Below are positions 53,161 to 64,000 of a stretch of 64,000 nt of DNA, one piece after another. This stretch comes from Atriophallophorus winterbourni (Eukaryota > Platyhelminthes > Trematoda > Plagiorchiida > Microphallidae): contig JACCGJ010013627.1 in the NCBI GenBank assembly GCA_013407085.1, positions 1 to 64,000 on the forward strand. The letters are read 5' to 3'. How positions within the stretch are numbered: position 1 is the first letter of the stretch; every line of letters starts with the position of its first letter. The notes below the pieces were generated by a model that saw only the letters and a program-made list of their open reading frames with translations, was not told where the DNA came from and searched no databases. The position numbers and the translations under genes were made by a program.

Positions 53161-56100
53161 ATAGTAGCTGAAACATATTGCATATTTTCTAACGTAATTG
53201 ATAAACTGAATCCATATCTGTCCAAGCAGTGAAAAAAGAATAGAAAATATGAGATATCAATTTTTTCCTTTCCAAATTTAATCCAATTCAACTTCAATTT
53301 TAGTAGTAAACCAAATATTCTGTATGCAATTATATTACAGTGGATAACCTCGAATCTGTGAGTATAAATGTCAATTTATTTCGTCCGTAGTTTTTACTAC
53401 AGCGTCAATTGGTAAATGAGCAAGGTGACACTTAACATTTTGTATGGAAATGTATAGAAATTGGTTAATGTTTTAAATGCTATTTTTAGTAATAAACGAA
53501 ATACAAGTATACAACTCCTTTTTGATAAAGACACTGAATCTGTGAATAAAAAGGACATCTCATATTCAACATTTTCAGTACGTGAATAGATGAGGATTCA
53601 AAGTATCACTTACATTTGATCATGAAAAATTTATAGGATATAGAGATTAATTTAATACTACTTTTACTGTAAACTTATACTAAGATTAGTACTCGTTTAT
53701 ATTTAGGGCTCGGAATGTTATTAGAATTATTGACATTTTCTGTGATCCGTTGTGTATCCTTTAACGTTGATAGAAGAAGAAGAAATGTAACAGATCCTAT
53801 TTGTGATGAATTTGTATAGATAATACTTAATATTTGATTATTATTTATACTATTCGTTTTTGAGTAGATTTAAATAATATGCCATCTCATGTTCTCTGTT
53901 TTTTCTGCAGATTCGATACAGCAAAAGGCACGGTATCATCTCATATCGTTTATGCCACTTTATATAATATAACGTATTATAAAACTATTTTATGTAGTAG
54001 ACCTAGTTAGAGTTTACCAATAGTTTAGATTGAAAGACATCGAATTTTTGAGAATACATGCAATTTTATTTCATCCGTAGTGTTTCCTACTGCTTCAATA
54101 TAATAATATGCATGGTATCCAATTCAATAATATTATTAAGCAAAATTATACAAACTACTGAATGTTCTAAATGTAATTTTTAGTAGTATACGTAATATAA
54201 GTATACCACTCGTTTTTGTTGAAAACATTGAAAGTGAGAAGAAGAAATGCCATCTCATATTCACCAATATTTTTGTTGCGTGGTTAGAAGACGGCGCAGT
54301 GTATCACTTTTATTTGATCATCAAAACTTTAAGGATAAACAAAATGTTTAAGCTACTTCTTTGTATGGTGAACGTAAAATAGTTTTAGCATTCCTTCATA
54401 AGTAGGACTCCGATTCTGGAAAACATTATTGACATGTCGTGTTATCCGTTGTTTTTCCTACTGCGTTGATAGATGAGGAAGGAATGTATCACTTCATATT
54501 GGTCATGGAACTGTAGGGAAATACCTGATTTTGATCTACCATTTTAGTAATAAAATTAGTTTAAGTATACAAATCTTTTTAAGTGTAAGACTTCGATTGT
54601 GAGAATATAAAATGCTACTCATGTTCTCTGTTTGTTTTCCAGTTTCTATAAAAGAGAAAGCAAGGTGTCGCTTCTATTGTTTATGCAACTTTAAATAATA
54701 TAATAGATATTTCAACATCGATTTTAATAGTATACCTAATATTCGAAATACAATTTTATTATAGTGAAACAACTCGAATCTGTGTTAATAATAGTCGTTT
54801 TATCTTGTCGGTCGTGTTTACTACAGTGTCAATGAGTAATTCAAAGTTAATAAATAAGGTGACAGTAATAAATGTGGTTTGGAAATGTATAGAAATTAGT
54901 AAATGTTTTAACTACTTTTTTCAGTTTGCACCTAATGGCACTAGCATTTGTTCAGTTTGGAACACAATCAGTCAACAATATTGACGAGGCTTAAATCTCA
55001 ACTATATGGCTCTAGGAACTGCTACGGACGAATATTAATTACGGTATAATTCTGCATAATTTTTTTATTGGATGTTGTAACCTAGTTTGCTTTTTGCATA
55101 ATTGTCGCACGTTCCGCGGTGCATTTGACGTTGATCTATTTCACGCTATGCTGCGTAAACAGCCTGATTGCTCTCGTCTTTGTCTACAAGAATTTACACC
55201 CCTAGAATTTCAATTGGCTGTTTAGTGCAAAAACCAATCAGAGGTGGTGGTTGAAGTGCTATTTATTGATGTTTCCCGTTCTCACTATATTCGATGATCG
55301 ATTAAAAATTAATTAGCATATTCACCCCAATGAGGAAACGTGACTTTTGGTGATGCAACTAATTTTATTTTTGCCGAGAATAGTGTTAAAATGAACGATG
55401 GCATTGTATAAGCATGCCAATGCAAACAGTCACATATTTCTGTTCTCTGTCCATTTTATTACTCCTTTACCCATACCACGTCATATCTGGATGAATTAAA
55501 CATCTGGATTCCATTTAAATCAATCATTGTGAACCTAATATTCATGGAGGCATAAAACGCAGTTCTAAAGAAATCCATTTTCACAGTTTGAACCAAATAA
55601 CACCAACGCGCGCAAGTTTAATGAAACACTTTTTGACTTTGTCACCATTTGTAAAAGCTCGACTTGCCAATTCGCCTAACACTTTTGACGGGAGTCAGTT
55701 GAAATGAGCTGAGATGTATTTTGTTATTCACATTTTCTGGGAGAGAAATTCCTCTCACATTTCCGGCGCAAATGTTCACTCGCTTCAGACCGGACGTCAT
55801 AAGAGCACGCGTATCGATCAATAAACTTCACCAACCATGACCTTGTGAGCTGAGCTCAGTGATGGTTGCTACGTGTGCCGAATTTGTCAGCAGTAGGAAA
55901 GTCAGAAAGCATGACACGTTAACTGCTTTATTAGAGATGATAAAGTTGACATGAATTGTGACGTTATCATGACTGCCGATGTTTTAACAACTATCAATTA
56001 TGACAAATTGCTAGGAATTCTCTATATTGACCATTTATGCAGAGCTGAAACTGAAAACTATACAAAGGCGATCGCGAGCACACAGACTGAGATTAATATG

Positions 56101-57136
56101 TGAAAGATGAGTTTGGACTGTTACTCATTCAGCATACTTTGGAAACGCAGAAAAGCCGGCAATCAAATAATCGATTACCGTTTACCAGATTATCATGTTT
56201 GATCTTTCAATTATTGATCACGTGTGTTCGTGCCGTGTTTTGACCAAAACTTATATGAATTCAATTATTGCTGCATGCAATACAGCAAATGCTAGCAAAA
56301 ACAGATTTGACGATTTCAGATTGACTTTTGTCAACGAATCAAGATTCAGGAATTTCTAGTATAAATGTTAACAACACAAATAGTAGTTAATATAGTTTGT
56401 ATATTTTATAAAGTTTCGATAAAGATTCAATGTAAGTGATATCTTGAATACTCATATATCCATGCGGTTAAATTTGTTGAAAATGAGATATTATCTATTC
56501 GTCTTACATTTGATGTGATTACCCAAAAACAAGTGGTAGCCTTAAACTGCGATTACTAATAAAAATATTAGTTGAAATAACTAGTATATTCTATTCAATC
56601 TCATAAAAAATTAAAATTAATACGTTGCTTAGTTATCTATTGACGCAGAAGGGAACACAACTGAAATATAAAGTTACTTTTATTTTCACAGATGCGATGT
56701 CTTCGGTTTTTATATATTTTTGCTCAGTGTATACTTGGTTTAGTACTAAAATAGTATTTCAATTATATACATTAGATCTTTACATTTCCATAAACAATAG
56801 GGAGAAATGCATGGTTCTTCTTTTATCAAACCATTAGAACAAACAATTAAAATTAGATGGCATGTTATCTTCCCACATTCAAAGTCTTTTACTCTAAAAC
56901 GAAAAGCATACCTAATTTAAGTTTATTATTAAAAATGGTAATAAAAACATGAAGCTTTTTTCATACACTTGCATAACCAATATCAATATCAATCGAGGCA
57001 GTAGGACAAAAAACGGATAGCATGATATGACAATAATATTTTACAGAGCAGCGATAATTTTTTTACGTCTGCACTACAAAGCATTGATTAAAACATTACG
57101 TAGAAAATATTAAAATTTGATGACTAATATAAAAAA
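53161..57136. repeat. Duplication copy B, tandem unit 1 (3.98 kb)
   Basis: No gene. Contains the forward monomer array (53240-54950), PLE tail relic (54950-55290), unassigned DNA (55295-56095), CACGTG box (about 56125-56250) and reverse monomers (56385-57130). The same series is found at 57137-61009 and at 10518-14509. The border at 57136 lies inside monomer sequence (ATAGTAGCTGAAACATATTG repeated at 53161 and 57137). Confidence 0.8.
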
Positions 57137-60100
57137 ATAGTAGCTGAAACATATTGCATATTTTCTAACGTAATTGATAAACTGAATCCATATCTGTCCA
57201 AGCAGTGAAAAAAGAATGGTAAATATGAGATGTCAGTATTTTCCTTTCCAGATTTAATCCAATTCAACTTCAATTTTAGTAGTGAACCAAATATTCTGTA
57301 TGCAATTATATTACAGTGGATAACCTCGATTCTATGAGAATGAATGTCAATTTATTTCGTCCGTAGTGTTTACTACAGCGTCAATTGGTAAATGAGCAAG
57401 GTGACACTTAACATTTTGTATGGAAATGTATAGAAATTGGTTTATGTTTTAAATGCTATTTTTATTGATAAATGAAATACAAGTATACCACTCCTTTTTG
57501 ATAAAGACACTGAATTTGTGAATAAAAAGGACATCTCATATTCAACATTTTTAGTACGTGAATAGATGAGGATTCAAAGTATCACTTACATTTGATCATG
57601 AAAAATTTATAGGATAAAGAGATTGTTTTAATTACTACTTTTACTGTAAACTTAAACTAAGATTAGTACTCGTTTATATTTAGGGCTCGGAATGTTATTA
57701 GAATTATTGATATTTTCTGTGATCCGCTGTGTATCCTTTAACGTTGATAGAAGAAGAAGAAATGTAACAGATCCTATTTGTGATGAATTTGTATAGATAA
57801 TACTTAATATTTGGTTATTATTTATACTATTCGTTTTTGAGTAGATTTAGGTAATATGCCATCTCATGTTCTCTGTTTGTTCTGCAGATTCGATAGTACG
57901 GTATCATTTCCTATTGTTTATGCCACTTTATATTATATAACGTATTATAAAACTATTTTATGTAGTAGACCTAGTTAGAGTTTACCAATAGTTTTAGAGT
58001 GGAAGACATCGAATCTTTAAGTATACATGCAATTTGTTTTCATCCGTAGTGTTTCCTACTGCGTCAATATATTAATATGCATGGTATCCAATTCAATGAT
58101 ATTATTAAGCAAAATTATACAAACTACTGAATGTTCTAGATGTAATTTTCAGTAGTATACGTAATATAAGTATACTACTATTTTTGTTGAAAACATTGAA
58201 AGTGAGGAGAAGAAATGCCATCTAATATTCACCAATATTTTCATTGCGTGGTTAGGAGATGGCGCAGTGTATCACTTTTATTTGATCATCAAAACTTTAA
58301 GGATAAACAAAATGTTTAAGCTACTTCTTTGTATGGTGAACGTAAAATAGTTTTAGCATTCCTTCATAAGTAGGACTCCGATTCTGGAAAACATTATTGA
58401 CATGTCGTGTTATCCGTTGTTTTTCCTACTGCGTTGATAGATGAGGAAAGAATGTATCACTTCATATTGGTCATGGAACTGTAGGGAAATACCTGATTTT
58501 GATCTACTACTTTTAGTAATAAAATTAGTTTGAGTATACAAATCTTTTTAAGTGTAAGACTTCGATTGTGAGAATATAAAATGCTACTCATGTTCTCTGT
58601 TTGTTTTCCAGTTTCTATAAAAGAGAAAGCAAGGTGTCGCTTCCTATTGTTTATGCAACTTTAACTAATATAATAGATATTTCAACATCGATTTTAATAG
58701 TATACCTAATATTCGAAATACAATTTTATTATAGTGAAACAACTCGAATCTGTGTTAATAATAGTCGTTTTATCTTGTCGTTCGTGTTTACTACAGTGTC
58801 AATGAGTAATTCAAAGTAAATAAATAAGGTGACAGTAATAAATGTGGTTTGGAAATGTATAGAAATTAGTAAATGTTTTAACTACTTTTTTTAGTTTGCA
58901 CCTAATGGCACTTGCATTTGTTTAGTTTGGAACACAATCAGTCAACAATATTGACGAGGCTTAAATCTCAACTATATGGCTCTAGGCACTGCTACGGACG
59001 AATATTAATTACGGTATAATTCTGCATAATTTTTTTATTGGATGTTGTAACCTAGTTTGCTTTATGCATAATTGTCGCACGTTCCGCGGTGCATTCGACG
59101 TTGATCTATTTCACGCTGTGCTGCGTAAACAGCCTGATTGCTCTCGTCTTTGTCTACAAGAATTTACACCCCTAGAATTTCAATTGGCTGTTTAGTGCAA
59201 AAACCAATCAGAGGTGGTGGTTGAAGTGCTATTCATTGATGTTTCCCGTTCTCACTATATTCGATGATCGATTAAAAATTAATTAGCATATTCACCCCAA
59301 TGGGGAAACGTAACTTTTGGTGATGCTACTAATTTATTTTTGCCGAGAATAGTGTTAAAATGAACGATGGCATTTTATAAGCATGTCAATGTCATATCTG
59401 GATAAATTAAACATCTGGATTATATTTAAATCAATCATTGTGAACCTAATATTCATGGAGGCATAAAACGCAGTTCTAGAGAAATCCATTTTCACAGTTT
59501 GAACCAAATTACACCAACGCGCGCAAATTTAATGAAACACTTTTTGACTTTGTCACCATTTGTAAAAGCTCGACTTGCCAATTCGCTTAACACTTTCGAC
59601 GGAAGCCAGTTGAAATGAGCTGAAATGTATTTTGTTATTCACATTTTTTGGGAGGGAAATTCCTCTCACATTTCCGACGCAAATGTTCACTCGCTTCAGA
59701 CCGGACGTCATGAGAGCACGCGTATCGATCAATAAACTTCACCAGCCATGACCTTGTGAGCGGAGCTCAGTGATGGTTGCCACGTGTCAGTAGTAGGAAA
59801 GTCAGAAAGCATGACACGTTAACTGCTTTATTGGAGATGATAAAGTTGACATGAATTGTGACGTCATCATGACTGCCGATGTTTTAACAACTATCAATTA
59901 TGACAAGTTGCTAGGAATTCTCTATATTGACCATTTATGCAGAGCTAAAACTGAAAACTATACAAAGGCGATCGCGAGCACACAGACTGAGATTAATATG
60001 TGAAAGATGAGTTTGGACTGTTTCTCATTCAACATACTTCGAAAACGCAGAAAAGCCGGCAATCAAATAATCGATTACCGTTTACCAGATTATCATGTTT

Positions 60101-61009
60101 GATCTTTCAATTATTGATCACGTGTGTTCGTGCCGTGTTATGACCAAAACTTATATGAATTCAATTATTGCTGCATGCAATACAGCAAATGCTAGCTAAA
60201 ACAGAGTTGACAATTTCAGATTGACTTTTGTCAACGAATCAAGATTCAGGAATTTTTAGTATAAATGCTAACAACACAAATAGTAGTTAATATAGTTTGT
60301 TTATTTTATAAAGTTTCGATAAAGTTTCAAGGTAAGTGATATCTTAAATCCTCATATATCCACGCTGTTAAATTTGTTGAAAATGAGATATTATCTATTC
60401 GTCTTACATTTGATGTGATTACCCAAAAACAAGTGGTAGACTTGAAATGCGATTACTAATAAAAATATTAGTTGAAATACCTAGTATATTCTATTCATTC
60501 TCATAAAAAATTAAAATTGATACGTTGCTTAGTTATCTATTGACGCAGAAAGGAACACAACTGAAATATAAAGTTACTTTTATTTTCACATATGCGATGT
60601 CTTCAGTTTTTATATATTTTTGCATTAGATCTTTACATTTCCATAAACAATAGGGAGAAATGCATGGTTCTTTTTTTATCAAACCATTAGAACAAACAGT
60701 TAAAATTAGATGGCATGTTATCTCCCCACATTCAAAGTCTTTTACTCAAAAACGAAAAGCATACCTAATCTAAGTTTATTATCAAAAATGGTAGTACAAA
60801 CATGAAGCATTTTTTATACACTTGCATAACCAATATGAAGTGATACAATTCTTATCAATCTATCAAGGCAGTAGGACAATAAACGGATAGCATGATATGG
60901 CAATAATATTTTCCAGAGCAGCGATAATTTTTCTACGTTTGCACTACAATGCATTGGCTAAAACATTACGTAAAAAATATAAAGTTGTGATAAATAATAT
61001 AAACATTTG
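57137..61009. repeat. Duplication copy B, tandem unit 2 (3.87 kb)
   Basis: No gene. Collinear with unit 1 and with copy A. Differences include a ~50-bp deletion near 59390 and one of ~50 bp near 60620. The 72-codon frame 58601-58819 occurs almost unchanged at 11986-12204 but is broken in unit 1 near 54675, which speaks against a gene. Confidence 0.8.
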
Positions 61010-64000
61010 TAGCTGAAACATATGGCATATTTTATAACGTAATTGATACCCTGAATTCACAGCTATCCAAGCAGTGAAACAAGAATGGTAAATATAGGGT
61101 GTCAATTTTGCTTCCCTGATTCAATGTCTCTACCCAAAAACGTGTGCAATAATTATACTGCATTTACTACTACTAAAAATAGTAGTTGAAAGAAACGGCT
61201 TTTTCTATACATTTGCACACAAAAAATGAAAGTGATACCTTGCGTTGCACTTTCCCATTACATACATCAAGCAAGTTTCTTCGTGGATGTCCTTCAGTCG
61301 ACACAATTCTATAGATCAGAATTGTACAACATTCGACGTTCATATGGCATTTCGCATGCTATTCTTCCACTAATCCATACGCCGAGGTTCTTTTTGTCCA
61401 TTCCAGAATTTCCGATCAAATGTTGTAGGAGAATGGGACATTTTTACCTATTTGCAAAATTTTGCACATTTTGAAGTTGAATGGAAGCTTGTTTCGTTAT
61501 GACCAAGTGATAAATATAAGCAAATAGCTTTGTTAGCGCAAACATTTCACTCTGACGAGATTCGCCTCCAAAGATTTGCATGATTCGCAATGAGAACCAT
61601 TTTGGCTGTGACCAGTTTCTGAAAGTCGTTGATGTAGACCAAAAAGAGAAACGCATTAACACACGAAAAGTGAACTTGCGATGTCATTTATTCTTCCATG
61701 ATTCAATGAATAACTAAAACGATTGGTATACTTGAATATTTTTTACTACTAAAATAGTAGTTGAAACAATTGATGTTTTCTATACATTTGCATAACCAAT
61801 TGCCGGGCAGAGCTTTTTTGACCGGCATTGACGAATCGCATACGGCTGACGTTGTCCATCATACCCTACTTCTTAGGATGTTGTCGCGTGAACCTCTCAT
61901 ATGCAATCGCTTTCGCAAATGTAGTCGTCGATATTTTCGACACTCTTGTGTTGTGCCCTAGGGGTGTGCTCTGTATATCATTCGAAAGCTCGTGATAAGA
62001 AATCACCCTTAACGCAATTAGCACCTCCACAATATTTCAACGAAATAAATAAGAGCAAGCAGATAAGAAACTGTTGAGAGCGAGAAGCGTAAATTATGTG
62101 CAAATATGCCCAGCACGATCGATCACATAAATAAATTTGCCTTTTTGCACCTAGTTTAGACAAAAAAAATCGGATGATCGATTAAATAAATTAGCCTGTA
62201 CACCATACTACAAAAATGCAACGTTTGACGGTGCTACGAATCTATTTTGTGTATAATGGTATTAAAATCCATAATGTGTTTTATAAGAAGGTCAATAAAA
62301 GCAAGAATATTGATGATCGAATAATATCACTACTACTGACCAACTGGGGCTTAACGGTTGCGCCAATGCTCATGAAAAACCATTTGAATCTGTAACTTGA
62401 ATCACAATGAATCACTTTAAAATGTATACTCTGGACAATGTGAGACCCTTATATTGGCGCATCGGTGTCGTCCAATTGTCCGGTTGCGTACAACTCGGAG
62501 AAGGTTTGTTATTGGCCTATATATGGCACAAGTTGAGTGTGATGTTTAGTGAACAGTGCAATATTATGCCATGCTTAAGTAAACTTCTGATTCGTGACTC
62601 TTTTATTTTTATTCAGGGCAAAGATTTTCTAATACGATATTTTAAATCAAGCTTCCCAATACATTAGAATGAAATTAAGAAATGATTGTACTCAACATCG
62701 AGCATTAAACGAGTATATATGTCACGTTTTATTTGTTAAATGGCTCGGCTAACATCGATGTTGGCCAAGCGAATGAGAGTTCACCAAATGATCGTCTCTG
62801 ATCACACGAGTTCGGGCTCATGATCTTCCAATCAAGTCTGTGGGACGAGTTGAGTGGAACAGTGTGAACGGTTGAGAATGCAGTCACACGTTTTTATTGA
62901 TCGGCCTGTGTTAATCAGATTGGCTACAATCGAGCTCTTCGCCCGACCTAGTACATAGTGAGAACACGAAACATAATTACACACTCCAACCACCATTTAC
63001 GGCATCAATTTACCTTGACCGAATTTCCGTTACGCTGGGTCAAGAGGCAAATAGATCCAGTATTTGTCAAACTGGCTTTAAACTGTTGTGGCTTCCATTA
63101 TCTGTTGAGTGTAAAATCCAATTAAAATTGCTAGCCGTAGTGTTACTTAATTGCGTCCACACGTTCGGCGATCACAATTGGGCTGAGGAACCTCCTGTGT
63201 TAGAAGAGAAAAGCTACCCTAAACGTCACCGATCACTTTCAAAATTTCCGTTGCATGACAATGGCTGATCGATCGATCCAAAATATTTTCAAATACATAT
63301 TAAAAATATACACCTTATATAACAGCCGCTGCTCAGCCAACATTTGTTGTTTTCAGTCATTCGTTTTTCCCGCAGCGATACATAATTCATTTGCATTTGC
63401 GATTTTGATGTGCATTAAAATCCGCATTTTTAATCATAAGGACTCATAACAATCAGCCTATGATCTGGAAGGATTTTTGCTACGTTTTGCAAGTAATTAT
63501 AATTATTTTTCTATTAAGAAATATTTTATTTCTATCAAATGTGATATGCAATTAGAGATGATTATCAAACGACTGTTACTCTTTCAACTAATTTCGAAAC
63601 GTTGAAAACTTTGCAATCAAATGATCGATTACCGTTTACCAGATTATCACGGTTTATCATTCAATTATTGATCACGTGTGTTCATGCCGCGTGTTTTGAC
63701 CAAAAATCACGTGACTACAATTATTCGTTGCGTGAAAAATACGGCCATGCAATGAAACGGAGTTGTCAATTACACTTATACTTTTTGTATGAAAACCTCA
63801 TCGCTGTACAACAGCAAATAATATTCGTATAAAGATATGAAAGATAAAATTGAGGCTTTGGAAAGATTGGCCTTTTTAGATAAAAAAAGCATTGTATTGT
63901 CACGATATGACAAAACAGCTTCGATAGGATAAATATCGCGTGAAGTTGCTCATATGCTTGCATTTTTCTCACGCACAAATGCGCAACATATTCTTATCAC
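61010..64000. repeat. Duplication copy B, distal part, running off the window
   Basis: Collinear with 14510-17500: reverse monomers (61010-61200), LINE relic on the minus strand (61226-61660), unassigned DNA (61665-62690), PLE-terminal-type repeat with hammerhead relic (about 63178-63235) and CACGTG box (about 63585-63715). No gene. The short frames 61226-61474 and 63255-63449 also occur in copy A simply because the DNA is duplicated. The end lies outside the window. Confidence 0.8.

Overview
The window is an AT-rich (roughly 35% GC) block of animal nuclear DNA built almost entirely of transposable-element relics, nested insertions and diverged repeats. I found no ordinary host protein gene, rRNA or tRNA. 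The element mix is CR1-clade LINEs, RTE-clade LINEs, R2-clade reverse-transcriptase fragments, Penelope-like elements (PLEs) with hammerhead-type ribozyme cores, a CsRn1/Boudicca-like and a Mag-like Ty3/Gypsy LTR element, and a KRBA2/Ginger-like DNA transposon that appears to contain a 28-nt intron. This is what a flatworm, most likely a digenean such as a schistosome, would carry. The assignment is an inference from element families, not from a host gene.

Layout. 1-5.9 kb: RTE 3' end, LINE and PLE relics, an ORF1-only CR1 fragment, an R2 fragment, then PLE-terminal-type repeat and ~185-bp monomers. 5.9-10.5 kb: an essentially full-length CR1 LINE on the minus strand with broken ORF1 and ORF2. 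10.5-17.5 kb: duplication copy A (monomer array, PLE tail, unassigned DNA, LINE relic, PLE-terminal repeat). 17.5-22 kb: PLE N-terminal RT, a CR1 3' fragment and a nested PLE with 320-bp inverted arms. 22.06-24.21 kb: the DNA transposon with 260-bp terminal inverted repeats. 24.2-30.8 kb: inverted and more diverged versions of the local repeats, with LINE and R2 fragments. 30.8-34.0 kb: internally deleted Mag-like LTR element. 34.3-41.2 kb: RTE 5' end, a second repeat unit, and a twin-primed RTE insertion. 42.1-43.65 kb: miniature CsRn1-like LTR element. 43.7-48 kb: PLE pieces carrying a 690-bp SINE-like insert. 48.5-51.9 kb: a 5'-truncated CR1 LINE. 52.7-64 kb: duplication copy B, which holds one more ~3.9-kb unit in tandem than copy A.

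Nothing here looks able to make a complete mobile-element protein set; every large reading frame carries stops, frameshifts or deletions. What the window offers is a readable history. Several insertions can be dated against each other because the undisturbed target survives elsewhere in the window: the CR1 copy against copy B, the Mag-like LTR element, the twin-primed RTE, the CsRn1-like element, and the SINE-like insert inside a PLE. The points most worth following are the PLE inverted arms with hammerhead cores, the catalytic-core-less DNA transposon with palindrome-rich ends and a micro-intron, the ~185-bp repeats in both orientations, and a short CACGTG-containing box that recurs nine times.
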